In this document: positions 14,610 through 26,800 of the stretch, in pieces | How the letters are laid out: each line of letters begins with the position of its first letter | Position numbering within the stretch: position 1 is the first letter of the stretch | Assembly: GCF_018873765.1 (NCBI RefSeq) | Contig: NC_057918.1 | Coordinates: 11,044,862 to 11,108,861, forward strand | Source: Telopea speciosissima | Taxonomy: Eukaryota; Streptophyta; Magnoliopsida; Proteales; Proteaceae | Direction of reading: 5' to 3' | DNA: 64,000 nt | Position numbers and translations under genes: made by a program | The notes under the pieces: generated by a model | Databases searched by the model: none | Seen by the model: the letters and a program-made list of their open reading frames with translations, nothing else | Told to the model about the DNA's origin: nothing

Positions 14610-14871
14610 ATCTTTTTTTCAAAAAGAAAAAACTTGATAAATTCTTTTCTTTTTGGACTCTCGTATCAAGGAAAGAAATAGACCTGACATCATAATTTCT
14701 TCTTTTTTGGATCCTATAATATCAAAATAATCAAGGAAAGAGGAACATATGCACGTCAGTTATAATCAAGATGTAAGACACATCCATTGTACAGCGTAGG
14801 CGTAGCTCAAGAGCCAGATTCTTGTCATTTTGCTTTCCTACGCAACTTGTTACATGGTAGATCAAATGGGG

Positions 14872-15102
14872 GGAAAATCCTCTACAATGCTCTATTCTTG
14901 CGGTACACTGCAGTGCGGGTGTGAGAGCTCAACACGTGAAAGATGTGACATCCAACGGTGTCAAACTCGAGAAGAAAGAAAAAAAAAACTACATTGCATT
15001 GAACTTGTAACCATTGAATGAAGCTTCTTCCACGGGTCAAGTTCTCAAATCTGTACTGCAATGTACCGTAAGATACTTGCACTGTAGAGGATTTTAATCT
15101 TT
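14872..15102. mobile_element. Mutator-like MITE with AAAATCCTCT ends
   Basis: Left GGAAAATCCTCTACAATGC and right GCACTGTAGAGGATTTTAATC are inverted copies, with a matching inner block (GCGGTACACTGCAGT / ACTGCAATGTACCGT). AAATGGGG flanks both sides (14864-14871, 15103-15110). The ends resemble those of the 147-bp element at 31401. Confidence 0.75.
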
Positions 15103-15110
15103 AAATGGGG

Positions 15111-17575
15111 TCCAAATTTACTAGATAGAACGATCCTACGGTTTTTATTCACATCTCAAAATTTCAATCAAAATGGAATTAGTCACATGACGACTAAATA
15201 ATACATTATTTTAAAAAACATTGATAATTTGAAACCTTCGAAGAAAAAAAAAGACAAAATGTTATTGTAACGTAGGAATGACACTTTCTAGAACCTCAAA
15301 AGGCGTCAAATCAACGTGGAACTAGTCATATAACAAACTAAAGCTTCAAATAGTGATTAGTAATATAAAACTTTTCAACAAAAATTAAAAGCAGAATTTA
15401 TTATCATAGGGGTGTGTTACTCTTGTGAATCTCACAAGACATCAATTCTATCACAATAGACAGGTGACGAGTTTATTTTTACCGTTAGATTAGATTAGCA
15501 AAGTGTACAAAATTTCCAAGGTTAATTTTGTCAAATACATCACGGTTTGTATAGGCATGCATCCCATGCATGTCTATGCCTATGCACCATTACGTTTCTA
15601 GACACTATTATAGTGCATTCTCCTAACTTTAAGCAAAAAAAAAAAAAAAAACTTAAATAGAAAAACCATGAAAATGAACAATTCAGATATATCTTGTGAC
15701 TTTTAGAAATGTAAAAAATGGTTGTGAAATTAAAAATAAATGGATTGAAGAAAATATAAAAGATGTTAATTCATTAGGAGGTATATGAATGAATTCAGCT
15801 CTAAAATTTAGTAAAGTGATCATTTCAAATTGGAGAAACATTCTCTTTAGGGGATACCTCTTACGCCTAGACGCATGGGAGGCAAAATGATCGTTCCACT
15901 CCCATGAAAGACTCTGCATGTACTCCCATTGATCCCATGCACGAAGCGATCACTTTCCACCACAAAGAACTCTTGCCCATCCAAATTATAGCTTATTTAT
16001 CCAGTGATAGGAATTGTCACGCATCATACCACATGGTAAAAGTAGGTTAGTTGTGGAGGAAGGCCTTCCTAGATGGTAATGTGTAAAGGACCGTTTGCCT
16101 TATTATATCAAATTTTAGTTTGTATTCTTAGGCTCTTAGCAACCAAGCAAGCAGACATTTCGTCCATAACGTGATATATTGTCAACGGCGGTGTTTGACA
16201 AATAGGTCGAAGGATATTTATCCAATAACATAGTGGCATAAAACAAGAGTACAATTCCTCCATCGTTCTATCACGAAGTCACATCACCCATGTTCAAGGA
16301 AATCTCTTATTCTAATCATAACAATATAATGATTATTTAATTCAAAACCGCAAAACTAACTTTCAGGCTCTAACGGGGTAGAAGAGAGATAGAGAGAGAG
16401 AAACTTCTTGGAAGCTACATTCGTTTCAACGGTCACCTTGGTCAGGCTGATCTCTCTACATTCCTGGAAGACAGCTTAATTATTATTGAATATTGCAAGA
16501 TATTAATCCGACATTTGAATTGCTCTAACCATGCAATTATTTTTTTCTTATTTTTTCAGGACATCCAAATATAGGTATATAGCTCTACAGTCTGCACTTT
16601 TGTGCTTGCCAATTGGAGTGCGTGCAAGCATCGCTTGGGTATCTGTCATCTTCAAAATTGATACAATACTTATATGGTATAGGCATGGATCAGCTGTATC
16701 GGATTAATTTGCTTCTTGTTTTTCTTAAAATGGATTTTTTTTTATTATTTTACCCCTTATTCATATCATTACATTGATACGGTATCAGAATCGATAACTA
16801 TCAAAACCAATACGTATCGCCTGATACGGACGATATGATATCGACACCACAAACCATGGTTTTATTTGATACACCTTAATTGATATGAATATTTTACATA
16901 TGTGTGGATTTATTTGATACACCTTAATTGATATGATTAGATCCTCTTCATCATCACAATGTGTTTGGTGCGCATCGAACATCGGATGATTGGATAGGTG
17001 GTACACACCCCAAGATCAGTGCCCAATTGTCTGACGCTGTAGAGGATTTGAATCTCAATTTATATATCGTCAACATTGATCCATTAAATAAATAACATAC
17101 ATAATCTTAAAATTAAAAATAGAGAAGAGGATAGACAACACTCATTATTGTGAGGAGAGCATTGTTCAAGAAGACATTATTCTTCTGCCATGGATCCAAA
17201 TATGATTATACCTGTCTTCGTATTAATTTTTCTATCAATTTTGAAACGGGGTAATTATGGAATGAAGAAAATTGGGCTCGTTCACATATTTTCGTTCGTC
17301 GCTCGAAGCAGTTGGCGATAGACAGTTGACAGTTCGTCGGTTTCTGAGAAACGGGTTCCGCCTTCTTAGTTCCTACGCGCTTGCGGCTTTCGTTTCCCTT
17401 GCAACTTACATCGAACGGACATAAGGGCATTCCGTTTTTCTAAATCTCTTTTAAAGAATTTTGACTTTTTTGTGTAGAAAATTAAACGTTGTTGAATTTA
17501 CGACATTGAGGGGCAATTTGGTCAACATGCCAATACATTTTAGTCTTCAACTTTCCGGATCCTGCAAATAAACAG
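15111..17575. other. Intergenic region upstream of the ABCA gene
   Basis: No gene recognised. Visible features are A-runs near 15635, a GA-rich tract near 16385, and a patch of GATACGGTATCAG-type words at 16640-16850. A short direct repeat (ATTTGATACACCTTAATTGA) occurs at about 16864 and 16911. Confidence 0.5.
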
Positions 17576-17581
17576 AGATTC

Positions 17582-17593
17582 TCTCTATATATT
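17582..17593 (+). promoter_or_regulatory. Candidate TATA box of the ABCA gene
   Basis: CTCTATATATTG lies about 285 bp before the ABCA start codon, after CAAATAAACAGAGATTCT. It is the best TATA-like match close upstream. Position and spacing fit, but the start of transcription is unproven. Confidence 0.4.
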
Positions 17594-17871
17594 GTTGGTA
17601 AGAATGTGGCTCGCTCAAATCTAAATTGCAGACTTGCAGTTCATTTGGATTTTTCTCCGCAGGTAAAAGAGAAGAAAGAACACGCAGAAACAATTGAAAA
17701 CAGCTTCAGACAGAGAGGCCTTTTAACTAACTGGAACTTTTCTGGCGGGAAACTGGGGGTTTCTTCCTTCTGTTTCCTTGGCCGAAGATAATTTAATAGC
17801 TATATTTCTCTCTTAATATTTGATTTGATTGAAAAAGGAGGAAGAGGGAAGAGGGAAGTGGGAAGCCATCA

Positions 17872-20800
17872 ATGGCGGATTCATCATATGGACCTGCCAG
17901 TTTCTGGACGCAAGCCCATGCTTTGCTCAGGAAAAACCTCACTTTCCAGGTCTCAATTAACTTCATCTTATCTATCTTTGACCTTTCTTTCTTTCTTTCT
18001 TCTCCTTTCCAATGTTAATGCCAAATTTCATTATTGTGGGACTAATAGAAATTCTGAGTTGTTATTCCTTGCTTGAACTCACTCTTGTTTTACTTTATGC
18101 TTGCTTGCCCTTTTGTTCTAGTTAGGCTTAATCTTTATCCTTATTATCTCAACTTGATCTTGGAGTTAACATCTTTTGTGCTGGCTGAGGAAGCGCGTCC
18201 AGTTATTAAAATTGAAATCTATTTTCTAGAAAAAGATTTCCATTTCTGTCATTAATCGCTGGCAAGCCCCTCATTCGATTTTCATTACAAATCTTTTTGT
18301 TCCAATTTTTTGCGGTTTTTCTGGCGCTCAATTTATTGGCAGTTATACGTCAAGAACAAACATGTACAGGAGTGAAATAATGGGAAAAGGGATTTTATAT
18401 TAGTAACTGAATTGGAGTTTCGAATGGGTGAATAGTTTTCTTAGTCTTTAATTTTTTTCTTATTTTTTCAAAAGTATAATCTCGTGATTCAGATGATTAT
18501 CTCATCGCTAAAATCGTAGTTAGGGACGAAACAAGGTGTTTCAAGAGTCTCTGTCTGATGACTATGGAACTTTATAAATTTAGTGAATTCGATATTGTTA
18601 AACTGTTATGTTGATGATATTCTTAACCTGTTGATTTTGCAGAAACGAAATAGCAAGACAAATATTAGGCTCATTTCATTCCCATTTTTTCTCTGTTTGC
18701 TGATTCTTCTCATCCAAAGTTTGGTTAACTCTGAACTGAACAAGCCTAAGTACAAGTGTGGCTGCTCTTGTATTGACACAAATGGAACTGGTACATGCGA
18801 GCAAGTATGTGGGATTCAGTACTCGACTTTGGACCAAGCAGCCTCCTGTGCCATTTCTAGTCCTCAGAAATGGCCAGCTTTGTTGCAAGTACCAGCTCCC
18901 CAGTATCGTGCGGTAAGGACTGACTTTATTCCTTTCACGGACGTGCCTGATGGTTCCTGCCGTGGGACTGGATCCTGTCCTGCTGCCATACTTCTCACTG
19001 GGAATAATAGATCTCTTGGAGAAAGTAGGTTACCCACTTCATTCCTACTTTATTATTAGTATCTTTTCCCTTTTCAATTGATTCAGTTGATTTGATTGCA
19101 AATTATAATTTTTCTATTTGTTTGAATAATAATCCATAATCCTTTCTATCTTGACAGACTTGGCAAACAATTTTTTCACTGGTGCTTTCTCTGTGAATTC
19201 CTCAGATATGTTAAATAGTTTAGCCAACAATTTGCTGGTTAGTTTCTTTTGTTTTCTTCACTCCCCCCCCCCCCCCCACCCCCCTCCTCTCTTCCCTTTT
19301 TTCGGCTTCTCTATTAAGATTGCAGTGTTGATTCCTGGTGTTCCCCATCTTGCTTAATTAATTCTTCAAATATCTAAAGCCATGCTGCTCATATGACTTT
19401 TGGAAATCTTTCAGGGATCATCCTCAATGACAGATACAGACAATTTTCTTGAGCCAGCTTTCTTTTCAGATGTTCCCCTTTATAACATTCAACCCCGGTG
19501 CACGCAAAATTCTTCATTTTCTGTTCCTATCCAGATATCATCCACTACAGTTCAGCAAGGTATAGATCTTTTTACTCATGCATCAACAAATAGTCATTTA
19601 CTTTTCCGATTTATTGCTCTTCAAGTCCATGTTGGGCTCGAGTTATACAGATATTGGCATGGAGCTACAAATCCTTGATTTATCTACGATTAAATCCTAA
19701 GTATACCTTTCTAAGGGCAGATAGGTTTATGGGGTTTGCACTGAATGAAGCCTACCCTTTATATGGTTCTACATTGGATGTTCTACACCAAGCTTCTGCG
19801 TAATTGAGTTGTCTGAGCCATCTGATATTTTGCACATATTTGGATTTAAAATGATCAAATATGAGTGTAAATCAAATGGCTGAATAATACAATGTGGTCA
19901 TTTTTTCTCTCTCTCTCTTTCTTTCTCTCTTGTTTAGTGTTATTTATGATTTTCCACACTGATGTTGGATTCAGAGGTAAGATGTGCCCAAGGTTTAAAT
20001 TTATGGCGGAGTAATTATTCAGAGATAAATGATGAGCTATATAAAGGTTATTGGAAAGGGAATGCCGAGAGAAAGATTAATGAAATTATTGCAGGTTAGC
20101 CCTATTGACACTGTCTTTCCATTGATTTGATTTTGAATTTTGTTTTACATTGGATGATCTGAATAAGAACTTAATCTTCCTGGCAGCCTATGATTTCTTG
20201 GACTCAAATGTGAATAATTTTAATGTAATTATATGGTACAACTCTACCTATAAGAATGACACAGGAAATGCTCAGATGGGTTTGGTCCGGACTCCACGCT
20301 CAGTGAATGTGGTACGTACCCTAACTTTATGATGCCAGCGTTTGTCCAGTATTACCGCTTATTACCCCCATCCCTGGAGTTTGGTTTCATTTGGTTTTTT
20401 CTTCCCTTGGTTTTCTTAGCTATAATATGTTGGCATGTGGAGGAGGTGGAAGCAATTATAGCCTGAGTTTATGGTTCTGATTTGTCTTAGTGTGAGTTGG
20501 AAAAATTTCAACCTGAACAGAACTTTTTTCTATACCACACAGTTGGCAAGGCGTCGCCTAGGTGTCCAGGCTCTTTCTTGGGTCCAAGGCGGTAGCACAC
20601 CTTGTTGACACTTCACGAGTTTACATTGAATTATGTAAATTGCTCTGTTTTCAATAATAATGCTTATATTATATCCTATATTTTATTTATTATATGTTGA
20701 TGTCCTCGTATTAGGTCATTACTAGCATAATTATATCATATTGCATTGATATGGTTCAATGTTGCATATAAGCATAATAATATAAAATTATCATGGCTAT

Positions 20801-23800
20801 ATTACTTATAGTCATGTCCTGCACACCTAGGACGCCTAGGCAAAGCTTAGGTGGGCGCATTGTTGCCTAGGCGCCCCTCCAACACCTTTGGTCGCCTTGA
20901 CAACTACGATACTTCTATATAATTATTATTTAAAACAATTACTTTGTAGCTTTTATATTCATTTAGAGCTTCTTTGTTCTTTTCCTTTTCGATTGCCTAC
21001 TATACCACCATGTGATAACTCGCCCTGCATAATTTGGACAACAGTTTAGCCTGGTCAAAGAGTTATCACAGGGATATTTTTTTACTCTGAAGTTCCCCCT
21101 ATTTTCCCCCTGGTGGGTTTTATGCATCTTTGTCTTATATGTACTTTATTCTCTTAAACAATATGCACTGGATAACATGCTAATATTTCCTACTTATATG
21201 CTGCAGGCCTCCAATGCCTTCCTTCAGTTCCTGCGAGGTACTGGCACGAAAATGTTATTAGAATTTGTCAAAGAAATGCCCAAACGTGCATCCAAACTCA
21301 AGCTGGATTTTTCTTCTCTTCTTGGTGCTCTCTTCTTCTCATGGGTTATTTTGCAACTTTTCCCTGTAAGTATGAGGCATAGTGATTGTGTATGTCAAAA
21401 CTTCCCTGGATTGAATGCTTGAAGTAGTTGAGGCTCATATATCATTGTAAAATTTGTTTTATACATCATTATATGTTATTGATAGTCATCGTAGACCGTT
21501 ATGCTGCCAATAGAATTTGCTACTTATGAACTATCTGTGCTGTTTCATTGATGTGTCACTTAACAGAAATAAACATAACAAGGATTCTGTAATAGGAAAG
21601 ATGGTGATACAATTACTTATAAAAGAAGATTGTAATTCTTTTGATAGCCTTAAAAAATGATAGTAACTACTTGTTTTAAAAAGGTTGCTACAAATTTCTT
21701 GATGAGTTTCTTCTTAAGAATCTCACAAGGTGGATGAACAAATATGAAATTATTTATATGGAGCTCATAGTCCAGGAAATCACTGAATTGACACATGGCA
21801 TAGATGCTAGCAGTAACATACTGATAGCTACTAGCTAGTAGAAGGAAGATTTGAGAATTGCATCTATAGTTCTATTTCTTGGATGTACTCTGGATCTATA
21901 GTTCTATTCTAGAACGTACATAGTGATGTTCCTGGAGAAAGAATAGCTTCGCAGCATGGTCTTTGGATAACAAGTTTGGCTTGTGGAGTTTGATGGTTAT
22001 CTTCACCAAAGAAGTTCCTTTTTACTTTTTTTTTTTCTTTTTCAAATCTTGGTCACATACTCACATGACATTTGTAATAGCTTCTGCCCCATTGTCATTA
22101 TCGTGGGACCCAGCCATGGCTGTTGTTTTTGGGTTTGTTGGTCCAACTGAATCATTTCTGGTTAATCTTAGTGATGGAGCTACACTAGTATATTTTTCTT
22201 ATAAAGAGAGCAACCGTTAGCCCCAGTAATTATTTGAATCAATGAAGTTATTTGCTATGAAAACAGATCCCTCAATGAAACTAATGGCCAACTAAATCTC
22301 CCAAAAGGCTGGGTTAGTGAGGACAACACAAGATCTAGAACATCAGGTCAAGATAATAGCCAAACTAGCAAGAAATCCAGAAACCTGATTGGGGTGGATT
22401 GGATCTGGCTCAAGTTCTGATCAACTGGCCTAGAAGGTATGAGGAAAGGTTCAGCAAAATTAGATGTCAATCCAACGGTCAGCTCTGGAAATATCAAGAT
22501 GTTACAAAAATAGCAAGTAGCTGAATTTAGAAACTCAGATACAGTAACTACAGAAAATCATAACTAAACTCCAAGGAATAGCAAGTAAGAACCAAAATAG
22601 AAACATAGAATAGATTTAATAACTGAGGACAGAAATAGCAAGTGATGTAGATCTAGTAACATGTAGGAACTTAGAAAGTAAAGTGGAAGAACAATGCTGT
22701 AACAGCACTTGGAATTAGGCAGAGAACTCCGAAAAAAAACTTGGAACTGATGGACTGAACTGAAGGCTATATCAGCAGTAAAACCAGAACTGAAGCTGAA
22801 AAGAAAACTGATAGTGGTTAGAGATTACAATAGCAGCTCAAGAAATAAATTAGAGAGTGTAGACTTGTACATAAAAAAAGTGCGTACCCAGTGCATGAGG
22901 CTCCCGCCACTGTGGGGTTTGGGGAGGGTCATAATGTATACAGCCTTATCCCCCGCTTGCAGAGAGGCTGTTTCCCGACTCGAATCTGTGGCCACTTCGC
23001 CATAATGGAGCAACATTACCGTTGCGCCAAGGTCAGCCCTCTAAAGTGTAGACTTGTATCTGGAAAAACTTATTGCAATTCTGATTAGTAGGAAGAAAGA
23101 AGAAAGATAAACAAAGAAAAGAAAGGATATGACTTTGGAATCACCACCAATCAACCTGTTGAATCACAACAACAGAGTTGGAACTGAATCACCACAAAAC
23201 AATTGGGCAGCAGCCATCTTCACATTCACTCATAAATTTGTTCTAGGTTGTGAAACCCTTACATGTTTATATAATATGCTGTAAACTAAAGCAAATACAG
23301 AAAATAAAAAGTATTAGAAATTAGAAACTAACAACTAATCCTATATAGGACTCAAATCCCTTATATTTGAGCTTATGGAATTGGTCAATTACAATGAAGA
23401 ACCCAAAATACTAAGCTCCTGACCCATAGAACCCATTAGGGACAAAAAAATTAAGTCTAACATGAACCCAAAAACAAGTTCTATAAGACTGTTGTACGAC
23501 CGACTATGATGTATGTGGCAGAGTGCTGGGCAGTCAAGAAGTGTCATATTGAGAAGCGTTGTGTAACGGAGATGAGGATGTTAAGATGGATGTGTGGAAA
23601 AACTAGGAAGGATAAAATAAGGAATGATCATTTTAGAGCTGACTTGGGAGTTGCCCTGATCAATACAAGCTCCGAGAGAGTCGTTTAAGGTGGTATGGTC
23701 ATGTTCAACAGAGGCCTAAGGATGCTCCAGTAAGGAGTGATATGATAACGATTGAAGGAGCTAAAAGAACTAAAGACAGGCCTAAAATGACCATAGGAGA

Positions 23801-26800
23801 AGTTGTGAGGAAGGACATGCATAGTCTAGGTCTTGTACCAAGTATGTCATCAGATAAAGCCTATTGGAGGGCAAGGATCCATGTAGTAGACCCCATCTAG
23901 CTGAGAGCCTGAGATTCTCTTGACATGCTGGGTTGTGACTCATTCCTCTTACTTTAATCTTTGATCTTTCATTTTCCATCTTTCATCTGTCAATTTCCTT
24001 TATCTTTTCTCATCTCATTTACCGTCCCTCTTTTCTCCATCTCTTCATTCCCCCTTTTTTCCCCCTCAGTTTTCCCTACTTTGTTTTGTTTGGATCCATG
24101 TAGCCTTCCTCGTTAAGTTGGGATAAGGTTGAGTTTGTTGTTGTTTCAGTTGGACCCAAAAAACTGAACCAAACCCAAACAACAGGCTCATCTCTTCTTG
24201 TTGGAATTCTGCATCAGAAACTTATGCTAAGATTCAACTGAAAGTTGAACTGTTTTCTGTTCATCTAATTTTCCTTGTTTCATCCTCTTTAAACAGATGC
24301 CCTGAGTTCTAAAATTTGGTCGACTTACTTTTTTCTCCTACGTCCACTTTGTGTTCTTCAGATTATTTTTTTAGGCTGGGGATTTAAACATTGAATAACA
24401 TTTCATTGTCTCATTGAATCTTTTAAGGAATTCACTTACGTTCATAATGCCTATGCAATAATTCATTCTTTTTTAAGTAAATTTTCTAGCTTCTTATTCT
24501 TTGTAACTTATGTTCTTCCAACATTGTGCCTTTTGCTATAGGTTATACTGACATCTCTGGTTTATGAGAAGCAACAAAGACTAAGAATCATGATGAAAAT
24601 GCATGGGCTTGGTGACGGTCCTTATTGGATGATTTCCTATGTTTATTTTCTTTCCATATCCTTAATCTACATGTTATGTTTTGTTACATTTGGCTCACTT
24701 ATAGGTAAGAGTGAGTCCCCTGAATTGATTTGCTCCACCTTTCTTTCAAATCCGGTGGTTTCTAACTTAGGCCTATTCTTACTTACAGGCTTAAAGTTCT
24801 TCACAAAGACTGACTACAGCATACAATTTGTATATTTTTTCGTCTATATTAACTTGCAAACTTCGCTTGCATTTTTAGCAGCATCACTTTTTGCAAACAT
24901 CAAGACTGCTTCAGGTGTGACCTCAATTAAACCATTTCACATGTGGTGAAGGCTAAATCTTCCATTGCAGTGTACAAGAACATTAAACTAATGTTACTGT
25001 TGAATTCTGATGATGACAGTAATAGGGCACATATGCGTCTTCGGATCAGGCCTCCTAGGAGTTGGTCTTTTTCAGTCCTTTCTTCAAGATACATCCTTTC
25101 CAAGTGAGTGGGAGCTTTTAAATATATTTTTCTTCTGGGGCTTGGATTTTTCCGATATTGTTTGTGCTTTTAGAATTTTTCTAAATCCAATGCCACAGTT
25201 TTATTTTACTCCAACAAATCAGGAGAATGTAGCGTATCCTCCGCTCCATGATGGATCAGGTTTGGATGGCAACTCTGATCAATCTGATCCTGTCGGTGGA
25301 TCAAATTTTCCACTGTGTAACACATCCCAGCCCTTGAAACCATGATAAATAGCGGCAAACCATACCTAAAATCAACCTGATAAAATGATCCTGATTATCT
25401 GATGATCCTTTTCTTTTTGTTCATGGTGGAAATATTTTTCTGATTGTCCAAAAGAGTGACAAAACAGATGATGTTTTCCTGTGGTCCTAACGTCTGACCA
25501 ATCTACACACCAGAATTCTCTTGCATTTGTTTTTTGTATATATCTGGTAAATCTTCATTTACTATTACTAATTACCAATGCCTAAACATTTGTGGGCCTG
25601 AATTTCTTGCTGTAGGGGCCTGGATCGTAGTTATGGAGATATTTCCAGGATTTTCTCTATATCGTGTGCTATATGAGTTTGGTTATTATTCTTTTACGGG
25701 TGATCGCATGGGAACTGATGGGATGCGGTGGAAAGATTTGAATGATGGCACAAATGGAATGATAGTGGTTTTAATTATCATGTTCGTAGAATGGTTGCTA
25801 GTGCTTCCTGTTGCATATTATTTTGATCAAGTTGTATCATCTGGAACTGGTGTGCAAAAGCATCCTCTATTTTTCTTGCCCAAATTCCAGAAGAAGAAAT
25901 TACCATCTTTTCGGAAGCCTAGTATGCAAAGACAAGGATCTAAAGTATTCATTCAAATGGAGAAGCCTGATGTCTCCCAAGAGGTATTTGCTCACTTGCA
26001 AATTATGCATGTTCTCTAAGAATGCCAGGGCACCAACATGATAGGTGATAGGTGATATGATGATCCATTGATGGCATCACTGTAACATGTGGTGAACCTT
26101 AAAGGGAGGGGGCACATGAAACTGTAGCACTTTTACTATAGCAGCATACATTAGAATTGAAGGTTACTGGTTAACCAATTCAATTTGTTTACTAGATGGA
26201 CTAACCTAGATATGTCTCTCTAAGTTGTGGGTTCCACTTCTTGCATATGCACCGCTTGTACACTACCCATTGGTAGATTGTCTATTTCCTTGTAGGTGGC
26301 TTGATCATCTTTACCTTGTCAATTTTGTTCATACATTGATATTGGACTCTTGTAATGCTACAATTATATGGATGTATAATGTCTATTTTTTCTCTATTTC
26401 AGGCGGAGAAAGTTGAACAGTTACTTCTTGAATCCAGTACAAGCCACGCAATTGTCTGTGACAATGTTAAAAAGGTTTATCCAGCAAAGGATGGAAACCC
26501 AGAAAAGTTTGCCGTTAGAGGGTTATCTCTTGCTTTGCCCAGAGGGGAATGCTTTGGTATGCTTGGTCCTAACGGTGCCGGGAAAACCTCTTTTATCAAT
26601 ATGGTAAGCAGTGGATGCTCCTTGTGCTTCATTTTTAATAATTTTTATGTTAAGGTCTGTGAATTTTATGTTAAGGTCTGTGAATCATGGTTTCAAAAAC
26701 CATTTTTAACACCCTTTATGCTAGTAACAGGCAGTAGGTGATAGGTTCTGTAATAAATAATGCCATAGAACATCCTTAAGTAAATATAGAAAATAAATTT

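Noticed and set aside
19261..19288. C-rich run in ABCA intron 3
   Set aside because: Simple low-complexity tract next to a polypyrimidine stretch; nothing more to claim.
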